Origin: Knoxdaviesia capensis
Lineage: Eukaryota > Ascomycota > Sordariomycetes > Microascales > Gondwanamycetaceae
Reading direction: 5' to 3'
Assembly: GCA_001510575.1 (NCBI GenBank)
Contig: LNGK01000005.1
Coordinates: 3,348,574 to 3,412,573, forward strand
DNA length: 64,000 bases
The translations under genes were made by a program, and so were the position numbers. Below the pieces are notes generated by a model. The model was not told where the DNA came from, made no database searches, and worked only from the letters and a program-made list of their open reading frames with translations. Each line of letters starts with the position of its first letter. The stretch's first letter is position 1. Below are positions 1 to 11,790 of the stretch, one piece after another.

Positions 1-2259
1 GTTGAACAGGAACGGTTCCTGCTGAACAAGACCGATCTGTGACCGCCAGTACCGGATATTAACGTCGTTGAGATCATGCTGGCCAATCTTGACGGTACCT
101 CCAAGGACAACTGCAGGGCCAGTCTCTTCTTCGGTGTTCTGAGCCGGGGCCGCAAGAATGTCGTCATCCTCATCGCTATCGTCGGCGTCGGCAACGGCAG
201 CAGCGGCGTCTCCGCCAGCATCTGCCTTCTTCTTGTTCTTTTGCTTCAGCCGAGCCTCGCGCTGCTTCTGCTTGGCCTGCGCCTTCTTTTTCTTTTCCAG
301 ATCGACGGTTTCCTGAATAGCGTACTGTTCTTTGAGGGAGTACCAGCGCTGGATCAGTCCGACAATCGTGCTCTTTCCAGAACCGGACGGGCCAACGATG
401 GCAGTAAGCTTTCCGGCCTCGAAGCGGAGATCCAGACCATCGAGAATCTTGATGTGCGGGCGGCCGGGATAGGCAAAGGTGACGTTTTCTAGAACAATGT
501 CTTCTTCGGGGGAAACTTCAGGGTCCTTCAGATGGCCTTCCTCGGGCTTCGGGGCGTCGATGACGGTGAAAAACTGGCAGGCAGCAACCATGGCCTTTCC
601 GGCGGCGAGAATCGGGTTGGAAACTCGCTCAAGAGACATGACAACAATCAGAACCGACAGCATGACACTACATTCAAAATACAAGCATAAAAGTTAGAAA
701 TCAAACCCAGCCGGGATTGGTAGCCGCAGAGGGGGGGGAATATGCTTACATAGTGACTTCTCCAATGCTGTCAACGTGGCCATGAATGAAGGCCTTTGTA
801 CCATACCAAAAGGTGACGGCGAACATGCTGTACAAGCTGAAGAACTAGACAGCCATTCCTGGTTAGATACCGCGTTCCTGTGGCCGTGGGCCGGAGAACA
901 AAACTCACAATAAGTCCAAACTGGGCGGAAATGAACGGCGAAGCCGACTGAGCACGTCGACGGGTTTCGGTGGACCACTTGGAAAATTGATCCACCATGC
1001 GCGATTCAGCTCCGCAAGCCATTATCATATGGATTCCTCCCAAGGCCTCGCTGGCAATGGCTGTAGCTTTCTCTTCGGCCTTAGTCATGCGCGAGTGTCT
1101 CACAAGAATCAACGGCAGGAGAATAGCCAGGGTCAGGATGATAAAGAGCATGCCAGAAGCTGTGACGAGGGTGATTCTCCAGCTGTAGACAAAGGCGATG
1201 ACAACAGCTCCGACGATGGTGGCGAGATACTCGGTCAACACGCCCAGTTTCTCGGAAACGCCCAGCTGAAGGGTGTTGGCGGTGGAGGTGATGGTGGCAG
1301 CGGCCATTCCCGACGGCATAGTATCAAGGACATGGATAGACTGGCCGAAAAGGCTCTGGAGATAGTGTAGACGGATAGCGGACGACAGTCTGATGCCGAT
1401 CATTCGGAAGGAAACCTACGGACACCCAAAACGCCCCGAATCAAACGGGGAAAGCCTACTGTTAGACGCTCGGCTTTGATTAAACAGCGAGCTACGGGCA
1501 TGGAAAGACTGACCTTATTGATGTAGTTGAGGCCGAATCGAGCAATGAAGAGGCCGGTCATCAAGAGACTAGACGAGAAGTGTCAGTCTCCCGTATCCCC
1601 GGTGATTTCAGTCTGTTTTCATATATTTCAAATACGGTCCGGAAGGGCACAACTTACGCGAGTCTGTCGACTTCATGCATAAACTCCGAAGGGCTGACGT
1701 TTCCATTGGGGTCGAAAAAGCCAACAAATTTATCAACAAGTTGACCTAGATATGAGGAATAGTGGGGGGAGGTTAGTTGCCAGCTAAAGACACGAGACGT
1801 CCCGTATCCGGTGTCATCACCAAATAGAACTCACCAAACACAACGTTCATTAACGGAAGGGTCTGAAGGATCAAACAGTTAGTTCACGGTGTCTCCAGTG
1901 CCTCTGTCTCTTGCAGTTCCCAGTCCTATTTACATCTCTGAGTACATACCAGGCCTGCACCGATGGACACCAGAGCTCCCAAAGCATACGCCACAAAGTC
2001 GATCGGCTTCGCGTAGCCAAAGATTCTCTATGTCGGTTTTCAGCACTCCGGTTAGTATATCACGATGCCACACGATTCCCAAACACAGAGTACTGGGTAC
2101 AACACGTACGAAGAAGTCCTTAGCGACAGGCTCTCTCTCCGACTTTGCATCCGCCAGGGCCGCGCTGTCTTCGGCCTTGGCCGGAATGTCGACATGGGCA
2201 TCGGCGTCCGGGGCAGCACCGGCAACGGCGGCCTTTGGCGTCTCTTTCTCGGACTCCAT
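1..2259 (-). CDS. ABC multidrug-type transporter (ABCB), N-terminal half, cut by left window edge
   Basis: Full-type ABC exporter: transmembrane domain 1 followed by nucleotide-binding domain 1; the second half lies beyond base 1. Exons inferred from splice sites and phase: 2259-2110, 2027-1950, 1862-1835, 1745-1658, 1568-1514, 1415-909, 844-750 and 667-<1, giving about 555 visible residues. The N-terminus is acidic/Ala-rich and then reads KDFFRIFGYAKPIDF, typical of ABCB proteins. Walker A GPSGSGKST lies at about 368-392 and the Q-loop QQEP near base 10. Between Walker A and the Q-loop there is a Lys/Gln-rich then acidic insertion of roughly 80 residues (about 85-345). Expected role is ATP-driven export of lipophilic compounds at the plasma membrane or an organelle; the substrate is unknown. 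The start is chosen because the frame continues by splicing into the conserved N-terminal region. Confidence 0.9.
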
Positions 2260-5200
2260 GGCCGGATTCCGAGGGTTCGATGGAATGATAGACGATAGGA
2301 CAAACCAGGATGTAAGACGCAAGATTACACGGTACCAATGGCTTGGAGGCCTCGATTTTCAGGTGTAAGTGGATGTCAGTCAGAAGATAATGGAGATGGC
2401 TTCGAGATATATATAGAAATGATGGCAAGGGTGGTTATTTTAAGGTTGGCGGATCTTGCTCGGATAGTCCGTCGTATCTATAAGAAAGAACAAAAGCAAA
2501 CGAGAGACAAGAAACAAAAACTGGGGACGTCGGGGATGTCTAAACTGAGAACATCGAAGCGGAGATTCCTCAATAAGCAAAAAATGGACGGATATATACT
2601 GTAGAGATATCAAGAAGATGTCGTTTAAGCTTGATCACTTCATCGCCAATAAAAAGAAAAAAGGCACTGGAGCGAATTGTCAGGAACGAGCCAAACGATA
2701 ACTGGAAGTTCAGGTTCGCGATAGGGCGGAGTCTATATAACTGGAACCATGAAGAAGAGAGAAAATGTAACCAATTTCATTTTGTTGACAGATGAAGGGG
2801 GAAAAGAATAAGCGGGCGAATAATCGCAAGATGAGGGAGTCGAGATCCCATGTACCTTGACTACTGAAGTGCGGTGCCCGAGGTACTTGTGCTGGCTTTC
2901 CTGGGGAAATTCTGTTGCCTACAGAAGTACATGTCTTGTACCTAGCAAATACTCCGAGCAGAATATGCCTTACCCTTACAGGGAATAGTTCGCAGACAGG
3001 TACCGCTAGGGTACAAGGGCACGCTGCTTGGTCCGCAACTTGCGGGCATGTGCGTGCTATTTTTCTGCAACGGTAAGGTGCGACCGGCAGGAGACCTGCA
3101 TGGAACAGACATATATGGCATGTGCTGGTTCTGGGTCCGTGGCAGAAGTGGAAGGGGCGATGGTTGAAGGACCTCGCTTCCAGCTGACATCAGGTGGGTG
3201 GATCGCACCTGCACGAAAGAACCGTCTGATGCTAAGAACAGGAACGGAGTGGGTTGAGCTTGGATCGGAAGGGGCCATGGACAGCCTAGTACCTTCCACG
3301 AGTGGAAAGACAGCAAAGAGAATCGGGAGAGCCCTCCATCAAGCTGAAAAGTGAACATTGGCAGGAAGCAATGAGAGGGGGCGAAAGAAGAGCCACGCAA
3401 CACAAGAGTCACAGACACAACGGAAGGAGCGTGAACCGAACCACACCCACGTGTTGTTGTTGCCCAGAGTTGACGGCTAAGCGATATGAGCCCTGGAGAC
3501 AAAAGAAAGTTGCGGACCCCGAACTATAAAAAAATATTACTAGCATAACAGGGGACCGCAGGCCGGCTTGCAGTACTACTGAAGCAGATATGAGTGGGGC
3601 GCTGTGCGAGACTTCAAGCTGCCAACAAGGACAAAAGCGCGGGATTGCCATCTTAAGTGCGACCTTAACAAGCCACCGCCCACTATATCGATAAGTGGCT
3701 TAAGCGCGCTGAACCGGCATTCCGGTTTAGGCCGGCTCGCGTCGAAGAAGGCTAATAACAACAATGTTGCCTCTCCATCAGTCTTCTGACCACTGTCACA
3801 TATGGAAGAGGTTGGAGGTAGTGCATTTCCACGTCGGCTGCCAAACCACCGGCTCCATATATATATTACTCTGCCTCTCCTGATGGGTAACGCAACTCCT
3901 GGTTTGGCTTTGCGGTATAACACGCCATTCGGCGCACCGGCCCTAGTCAGCCGGTTTGCGGTTCTGCCCGGCGACGCAGTGTGCTGACGCGGAGTCGGAG
4001 CATACGCTGGACCAGTGGTGAGGTTTGTGCTACTGAGGTACAAGTATGTATCTACCACAAGTGTTTTATGCTATGCAGTTTTGCCAATGTTGTCCAGACT
4101 CCAAAGGGTTCGGGATTGCCAAGATCCCCCATCCACAGGTATAGCAACGGATCAGGCCAAATGCAGCGAGTCCTGTCCCGCACTTGGAATCACCTCAATT
4201 TCGTGCCCGGTTCGAAGTCGATCTGCTCTCCTGCCTAAAAGAATCATCACAGTAGCATGCGGCCCCCATACCAGCTGCTTTGTGCTATATGCCGCAATAC
4301 CGACCCAACTTGGCGTCACAGCCGGTTCTAGGATTTCTATTGCCTAGACGGGAGAATATAGTGTAGTGCATGAGAGAAAGCAAGGAAAGAAAAGCTACCA
4401 TATGCTTCTAGGACTCTCCATACCTCAAATTATATGCGTCGGTGCATTATACGTCCCGCGACCTTGAATGTTTACTGCGCTTGGGTTCAGTAAGACAGCC
4501 GGCCCACTTTCTCTCGGGGTTTTGATTAGGCCTGTCGACCCCGAATCCAGGATTGAGAAATAGGCGGATGGCGGGCGTCAAGCCGTTCTTAAACTTCCCT
4601 CTGACTGTTCTTGACAACTCTAAAGAAGTGTCTGACGGACGGATCCTCCCTCTTACATGTTTCCGCGTCTTACATCAACGGCAGCTCCGCCTGCCCCGTA
4701 TATAAACTCCGTAGGATGGCGTAAAGTGGCCGATGTGAGCCAGCAGGCCGCCGAGCGGAGATTGCTGACGGGGCCGATAATGCTGCTGCCTACACGGCCT
4801 GAGATCACGAGCGTTTCTGCCGTCAAACTCTTCCGCTCCGATCAAGATCTAATCTCCGCTTTCTTGTGCTTTTGATGGACGGTGTATGGTGGACTTTAGA
4901 ATGCGGAAGGTGTTGATATGTGCGGACTTTGTCCGTGGAACCCGATCCTTCAAATTTAATGCATTGTCACATACTAGCCGCCAGATCCTAGACACCTTTG
5001 GTGCAACATTTTGTTTGGTCCACATTCAAGCGTGTAACGACAAACCCTAACCCTACCGAACAGCCCCTTAGTCATGCTTTAGTCACCATCGCGTCCACCC
5101 TGGGAGACGCGCGCAAAGGTTCTCGGCACAGAGACTGCTTCACTGAAATCTGCTGCCGACAAAATTATCGAGGAGAGGAACGAGTAATGAAGCGCACATA

Positions 5201-5528
5201 AAACTCTGTATATTACCGGCATTTTCATGAACTGTTCTACGACCTCTTTTTGGGCCCTTTATCTGTATCATTATAATCGTCGCCATTTTCGCCCTGTTGA
5301 AAATCACGCTTTTCTCTCTCTTCCACTGCATTTTACCCGTCATCGCCGTTCGTCGCCTGTCGCAAGCGCAATCCAGCCAATCAGCGTCCACAATTACCAT
5401 GACTGCACAGCTAGTGTGACTCAACCACGAAAAAAAAAGAATTTATTTTAATTGATTTATCTCTCGAACCCTTAGATTGCTGAGTCTTCCAGATCTGATC
5501 CGGAAGACCTTCTCGCCGATTCTTTTGA
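2260..5528. other. Intergenic region (3.3 kb), no convincing gene
   Basis: This is the divergent spacer between the ABC gene (minus) and HisRS (plus). Open frames of up to 186 codons occur on the minus strand (2942-3502, 3576-4058), but they show no recognisable domain and no consistent codon pattern. A perfect inverted repeat AACCGG-CATT-CCGGTT lies at 3712-3727 in a CCGG-rich patch. A telomere-like AAACCCTAACCCTA lies at 5042-5055, about 490 bases before the HisRS start. Confidence 0.6.
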
Positions 5529-8500
5529 ATGTCAATCTCACCGCCATCCTCCGTTTTATCGTCGTCCGTCCGATTTTCCCGGCGACATTCTCCGATTCTG
5601 TTTCGCTGGCGCAGTAACAGCAGCCGTCGCTTTTTTGCTGGGCCGATTTCGCCCTCCTCCACTCTGCTATCATCTTCCCTGTCTCGTGCCCCGCCAAACT
5701 TCAGACGCCTCTCTTACACTTCCACAACCCCACGATCACCGCAAAGTTCTCCGGCCACCGACGACATCGACCGCGACGATTCATTCGATATGGCGCCTAA
5801 GCAGAAATTCGAGCTGAAATGCCCCAAGGGCACCAAGGATTGTACGGTTTATCAGCCTCGGAATTGGTAGTGGTGGTGGCGGTAGTAGTGGCCGGTGCAG
5901 GGTTTTTTTTCTGCCCTTCTCACCCCACTTACATCTTGACTTCAATGGAAGACTGACTCTCTGGTCGCCATTGACCTCCAATTGCTGTAGGGTTCGGCAC
6001 TGATATGGTCATCCGTGACCGCATCTTCGCCACCATCTCCGAAGTCTTCAAGAAGCACGGAGGAGTCACGCTGGATCAGCCGGTCGTATGTACTTGATCT
6101 CGTTGGTGGGGCTGGTGCTGGCGTTTGTTGGTGCTTCTGGATCACTGACTATATCTCATTCATTCTTCCCCAATGACAGTTCGAACTCCGGGACATCTTG
6201 ACGGGAAAGTACGGCGAGGACTCGAAGCTGATTTACGATCTAAAGGTGCGCGACTGTTCTCTCTCTTTAGCCCCCGCGCCCGCGATAACCGCCGCCAGTA
6301 GCCGCCGCTCGGCATCCAATGACCCGATCGCTTACTCGAACCTCCGTTTTCTCACTTCATACAGGACCAAGGAGGCGAGATTTGCTCGCTGAGATATGAC
6401 CTTACCGTCCCGTTTGCCAGATTCCTGGCCATGAACAAGGACATCCAGAACATCAAGCGGTACCAGATCGCAAAGGTCTACCGCCGAGACCAGCCTGTCA
6501 GTTTCCGCCTGCCCCTGTGTTGCACTGCTGGTGACTTCGCACGACATGTACACTGACACCTCCTTGCACGTCTGCAGGCTATGAACAAAGGACGGATGCG
6601 CGAGTTCTACCAGTGCGACTTCGATATTGCCGGCGTCTACGACCCCATGCTGCCCGACAGCGAGATCATCCGGATCGTCACCGAAGTTTTCGACAGCCTG
6701 GGATGGACTGGAAACTACACCATCAAGGTGCGTACTCCGTACTACCATCCAGGTGATGTTGTGCTGCTGAAGTCGGGAGTAAGCACCAGCTAACACTGTA
6801 TCTGTCCCTGTCTCTCTCCAGCTAAATCACCGCAAGATTCTCGACGGCATCTTCGAGGTCTGTGGTGTGCCCGAGGACAAGATCCGCTCGATTTCGTCGG
6901 CAGTGGACAAGCTGGACAAGTCGCCATGGGGTTCGTTTGCTCACAGCCCTCCTTACTACTGACTTTTGGGGCTGTGATGGCTGAACTAACACTTACACAC
7001 CCCTCTTTCTAGACGTCGTCAAGAAGGAAATGACCGAGGAGAAGGGCCTGGCCGAAGATATTGCCGACAAAATTGGCAAGTGGGTGGTGCTCAAGGGCCA
7101 GCGGGATCTTCTTGAGAAGATCGAGAGCGACCCTGAGCTTTCGGCAAACGCCTCGATGAAGGCTGGCATTGCCGACCTGAAGCTGCTGTTCGACTACCTC
7201 GAGTTCTTCAAGTCGCTGGGCCCGGTCTCGTTTGACCTGTCGCTTGCCCGCGGTCTTGAGTATGTCCTGACTTCTCTCCGGATTGTTCTTTTCGGCTGGA
7301 CTGTTCTATTTGTGCTAATCTGCTCCCACCCTCTGAAGCTATTACACCGGCGTCATCTACGAAGTTGTGACTACCGAATCCAGACCCGAGGTCCCCGCCG
7401 AGGGAGCAATTCCGGCTCCGGCCAAGAAGGAGAAGAAGTCGAAACCACTGGGTGAGGACGATGATCGGTCGTCGGATCCCAGCGTTGGAGTTGGTAGCGT
7501 GTAAGTCTTTTCTGTGCATATATGGTGGTGTTATGACTCTAAGGCTGATATGACTAACACCGACCACATTTCAGTGCCGCTGGCGGTCGCTACGACGAAC
7601 TGGTTGGCATGTTCTCGCCGAAGAACAAGATCCCGTAAGTGATTCTCCCGAACCTCCTTTCAGAGGGAAATCTCTCGTGTTTCTAACGGCCGATCTGATG
7701 TTCTCTTGGATAATTCAGCTGCGTTGGTGTCTCGTTTGGAATCGACCGTATCTTCTCGATCACCAAGGCTCGCATGGCCGCGGAGAATAAGGAGGTCCGC
7801 AAGACCGAGGTCGACGTCTATGTTATGGCTCTCGGCTCGGGATTGCTGAAGGTAAGTGACCAAAACCGGGGATTCTCTGCTCCAATGTCGTGTCCGTGTC
7901 TAATGCAGTCTTTGACGCTTTCATATAGGAGCGGATGCAAGTTCTTTCCCAGCTATGGGATGCTGGAATCAAGGCTGAGACTCTGTGGAAGAAGTAAGAT
8001 TTATGGCAAGATCCCAAACGTTATGGGATAGGTTACTGACTTCTCTTTTAGCAAGCCTCGTCTTCCCAACCAGTTCAAGGCCGCCGAAGTCAACGGAGTG
8101 CCTTTTGCGTAAGTCGGCCTCATTTCTACGCGTACTGACTGGCCAATATACGAGACGCGATGCTAACGCCCATATCTGCCACAGGTGTATTCTCGGAGAA
8201 AGCGAGATTGCAAAGGGCCAAGTCCGGTAAGTAACCCACGTTCCCACGCCCCTGTAATCTGCATCTTGCAGGGTTTTTTCTTCTTTTTTTTTCTCCTCCT
8301 CCAACGAATCTGCCGCTAACCCAGCCCGACCACGTCGTTCTATAAACAGCATCAAGGAGATGGGCCTGCGCGACGGCCACCCTGAGAAGGAGGGCGTTCT
8401 TGTGCAACTCGACAACCTGGTGGCGGAGATCAAGACTCGTATTGCCCGCAAGGATGCGCTCGATGGGCTGGCCCAGCAGGCTGAGGGTCTGCGGGTTGTC

Positions 8501-8647
8501 CATGGTATCAAGGGCGACGGTGAGGGCGGCGCGCCTGCGCCTGTGGCAGAGGCTGCTGTTGTTGCTGCTACTGCTGCTGTTCCTGCTGCTGATCCCCCCA
8601 CCACCACCGCTGTCGCGGACGCCGCACCGGAGGCTTCCGAGAAGTAG
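5529..8647 (+). CDS. HTS1: Histidyl-tRNA synthetase, probable dual cytosolic/mitochondrial isoforms
   Basis: Class II aminoacyl-tRNA synthetase that charges tRNA-His. The 14 exons are 5529-5841, 5991-6085, 6180-6245, 6365-6496, 6578-6727, 6822-6930, 7013-7259, 7339-7500, 7575-7634, 7719-7851, 7929-7993, 8052-8108, 8185-8226 and 8350-8647; all junction phases agree. Motif 1 region (VFELRDILTGKYGEDSKLIY), motif 2 (SLRYDLTVPFARF, YRRDQP, GRMREFYQCDFDI), the HisRS signature (ARGLDYYTGVIYE) and motif 3 (CVGVSFGIDRIF) are intact, followed by the anticodon-binding domain and an Ala-rich tail. A Lys/Asp-rich insertion separates the signature from AAGGRYDELVG. Two in-frame ATGs exist: 5790 (cytosolic, 555 aa) and 5529 (642 aa). 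The 5529 form adds 87 residues rich in Ser, Arg and Pro with few acidic residues early on, as in mitochondrial presequences. Yeast HTS1 makes its two isoforms in this way. Confidence 0.96.
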
Positions 8648-10453
8648 AGAGGGGCAGAGCTTACCTGAATACGGCGTTCATACTCTCTGTGGCGATGGTT
8701 GAATATGGAAAAAAAAAAGATTTTAAATACGAAAAGGCATTCCCCCCTTTAGACAGCATTCTGACAGAACCTATTAGAAGAGAAGTATCGGTGATGCGTT
8801 TCACGTGTGATGGTGTGTGTATACTCGGAGAGCATCGTGTGCTGCTACCCACCTATATAATTCACCGTTCAGCTCTCCCTCGCACCACCCGAAACTCAGA
8901 TTGCGTTTTCCGCGTAAATTGACATTCGACAGAACGAGGCTCGGAGAAGAACATATAATGGCCCTATCTATCTAGTATTGGGGGAGTGAAGGAGCGGTGA
9001 AAGGCTCGGTAAGCTGCATACGACCAAGAAGATCGTGGCGTTTTTTCTTCTCATGGAGTCGTAATAAATACATCTTTGAGCTCTCATTTGACGGCTGGGC
9101 GGGTGGCCGAGATTACTGACGGACTATGCAGGACTTGAGCGGTCAACCAAGAAAGCAAGTCACCCGTCCTCGCAGTCCGCGTGGTTGGGCGCATTGGGAA
9201 TAACGGGGGGAGCGAGGTCTTTGGTGAACCGCCGTCTGGGTTCCTTTTGAGCTGCATGTGGCCGGGGGCACAGCAGATGCAGATTGCGAGAATGAGCGAG
9301 AAGATGGAAAGGAGAGGAGGGAAGTACGGTGAGGACAGGCGAATGTATGTGTGTACTGCCATCTGTTGGGGGTCACTGCCGGGCGGTTATGAGGGGGTGG
9401 GCACGGCAGTTTGCTCGATGAAACGAGTGTTGTCAGGCGGTGGGATCTGCTGTGCGTGTTTGGTTGAGTCTGACAGGACAAGGATGAAGCCGTAGCAGGT
9501 ACTTGACTCTTTACCCCTTGACATCGATATTCTCGAGCGTGGGCAGACCGTGATGGTTAGCAGATGGGAAACTTCCTGATATACATTGGGGGGTGAAGGG
9601 GAACACCAACATCTGCAGTGCAAGCGCACGATTAATGAAGCAGCCGAAGTGTGCTGAAACAAGTCCTTGCCGAGTTATGTACACAGCAGCAAGCTCTACG
9701 TAGTCTATCGAGACGGGCCTTGCTGACGGTGGCCGGGTGTTTTCTGTTTGCCATACCATACGCCAAAAGCGCAGGGATTTCTCTCTCTCTTGTGGGCTTC
9801 TTGTGGAACCACCAGTATCTCTGTTTTCTTCTTCCTCGATCTCGCTAGCACGTCCGGAAGGTCACCCAAGACGAATGAATCCCTGGAAGCAAACAAACTC
9901 ATCCTCGTACTCCTCTCCCATCTCCCCCCATGTCTTGCTTTCGGCAGCTGCGCGAGACAGTGAGATGGAGAGAAGGGAACACACGGCGGGATGGGAGTGT
10001 TCAATACGAGGCATATTTGAGAAGCACGAGGGAGACTGCGGGTAGGAGAAGGAAAAGAGAGAGAGAGAGAGAGTGAGAGAGAGAGAAAAGAAAGAGAGGA
10101 GAAAGAAGTGTTGCGAAGCTCGGGTTCTAGGTGCCGGAGACGGCTTGTTGCAGATGACACGACGTGCACAAGAGAAAAGCCCAGACAAGGGAACAAACAC
10201 GATTATGGCAGACCGCAACACGATGCAGTGAGCTCGTGTGGGCAACTCTGGGACATCCTACCCCTCTGTGGCCCGGCATTGTGAAAGTGGTGTCGGCATC
10301 GATGCAGTTCTCTTCTGTTTATGATAAGGCTTCACTCGTCATTATCAGCGTGATAAGAACAGACGCCTTTCATGGCAAGATATTATGTCTTTTGCAGTCA
10401 TTGCGTACATTCTGAGTTTTGAAAACCTTTCCTACTATATAATATCTCCTGCC
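8648..10453. other. Intergenic region (1.8 kb)
   Basis: No gene is supported. It contains the HisRS 3' flank and the upstream region of the orphan gene at 10454. A GA-dinucleotide tract lies near 10056-10086 and a TATATAA at 10436-10442. Confidence 0.5.
10056..10086. repeat. GA microsatellite
   Basis: An imperfect (GA)n run of about 30 bases interrupted by one GTGA, in the region upstream of the orphan gene. Confidence 0.85.
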
Positions 10454-11542
10454 ATGTCGGCATCCTGCTATCTGACCGCCGAGGACATCCCCGAGTCCAT
10501 GAGACCCGGGTCTCGGTCTGGAATGTTCTTCCCGGACCACTTCGTCCCAACGTTCGGTCCCCAGCTAGACAAACCCCAAAACTTACCTCAACTATCCGGC
10601 TCTTTGGGAAAGCTTCAGTGTGAGCTGGCCCCGCCACACCGGATACTGTCCTACGAAGCCCGGTGTTCAACAGCGTCGTCGTCGTCGCCGCCCTCGACCG
10701 CCATCATCGACGACTCGTCCTCCGCGCTGGACTTTCTCTACCGGACATCCAGTCTCTCCTCCAACTTAACCAGCAGCTCGGCGGTGTCAACGGCAAGATA
10801 CCTTCCCGAGACACCGCACCACTTCCGCAGCCCCACGCCGGAGTGCCGCCCGGACGCAGCCTGCCAGACACCGCTTATTCGCCCCGACTCGCCCACTCTG
10901 GGCTTCGAGATGTGGATGGTGAATATCCGGCAAGATCCATGCCAGTGCTCCAGTCGAGTCGCAAGCTACCGGGGGCCTGATACTAGATGTGTGCCTCCAG
11001 ACACGCCTCTGGCAGCTGCGTTGGCCGCCTCCAAGCCTCGGAAGCTGTCGGACCGCAGCGAGGCATCGTCTCTGGACGACGATGACTTTTCCGGGAACGG
11101 GTCGCTGCGCCGCTACCGGCGCCTCCTGGCCGGACTCCGCCGGATTGCCGACTGGCGGACGTCCTCGCCGGCCTGGCTTGCCGGAGCCACCGCCGCGAAA
11201 TCCCCACCGGCCCGTCCGGGACATGCAGAGAGCGCCCGGGGGCATCTTCCGGTCCCTGGCCCGTTTGTAGAATCCGGGGATATGCCGTACGCACACTCTG
11301 CGCACCAACGCGCCCCATCTCCGGTTGTGCACATGGGCCCGTCCCGGCCGGGCGGGTTGCTGGCGGCTGGGAACCGGTCTTCGTACAGTGTGGGCCTGCG
11401 AGAAGGGATTGAAAGGTTGTGGAGTTCGGGGTGGAGTGCTTCGAGGCCGGAGTCTGTGCGCAGTGCTAGGCGCAGATCGAGTATTCGGACCCCAAAGGAT
11501 GATTCGGCCGATTCTATACGCCGACGGTTTAGAGATCTATGA
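10454..11542 (+). CDS. Orphan Ser/Arg/Pro-rich protein of unknown function
   Basis: An uninterrupted 362-codon frame from ATG 10454 to TGA 11542; an in-frame ATG at 10385 would add 23 hydrophobic residues. I recognise no domain. The protein is rich in Ser, Arg and Pro, probably largely disordered, with one acidic-to-basic patch (SLDDDDFSGNGSLRRYRRLL) and a basic C-terminal end containing SARRRSSIRTPK, which resembles phosphorylation sites. Coding status rests on frame length and on amino-acid composition more protein-like than the overlapping antisense frames. The start is uncertain: TATATAA at 10436-10442 sits only 11 bases before ATG 10454, so transcription could begin upstream of this box or the true start could be the Met at 10499. 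Confidence 0.55.
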   Translation: MSASCYLTAEDIPESMRPGSRSGMFFPDHFVPTFGPQLDKPQNLPQLSGSLGKLQCELAPPHRILSYEARCSTASSSSPPSTAIIDDSSSALDFLYRTSSLSSNLTSSSAVSTARYLPETPHHFRSPTPECRPDAACQTPLIRPDSPTLGFEMWMVNIRQDPCQCSSRVASYRGPDTRCVPPDTPLAAALAASKPRKLSDRSEASSLDDDDFSGNGSLRRYRRLLAGLRRIADWRTSSPAWLAGATAAKSPPARPGHAESARGHLPVPGPFVESGDMPYAHSAHQRAPSPVVHMGPSRPGGLLAAGNRSSYSVGLREGIERLWSSGWSASRPESVRSARRRSSIRTPKDDSADSIRRRFRDL

Positions 11543-11598
11543 GCTGGAAGTTGGAAGTGTCGTTGTTACAGCGCTGTGATGCTGGACAACAACATACG

Positions 11599-11646
11599 AT
11601 TAGGGTTGCCTACTAGGGTTGCATTTAGGGCTGCCTATTAGGGTTG
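11599..11646. repeat. Compact TAGGG array (two diverged ~24-bp copies)
   Basis: Four TAGGGTTG/TAGGGCTG cores occur in 48 bases, arranged as two imperfect copies of a ~24-bp unit (TTAGGGTTGCCTACTAGGG, then TTAGGGCTGCCTATTAGGG). It lies in the 248-base gap between the orphan gene and the E3-like gene, about 145-190 bases before the latter's ATG. Confidence 0.85.
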
Positions 11647-11790
11647 GAATTTGGCGTGGGCGGTAAAATGCAGGCTAATATAAATTACAGTTTAAACTCC
11701 ATGCCTCCCGTGTTCGTGTGTTCGTTCATCTTTTCATCTTTCACCATCATCACCAGATTTCCGTTTTCCGCGCCAGAGTCGACCGGCGCC

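Noticed and set aside
2942..4058. Two minus-strand open frames of 186 and 160 codons
   Set aside because: Low-complexity, Cys/Ser/Pro-rich, no family features; probably chance frames in GC-balanced DNA.
5042..5055. Possible chromosome end (telomere repeat)
   Set aside because: Only two repeats, embedded between genes; an interstitial motif rather than a telomere.
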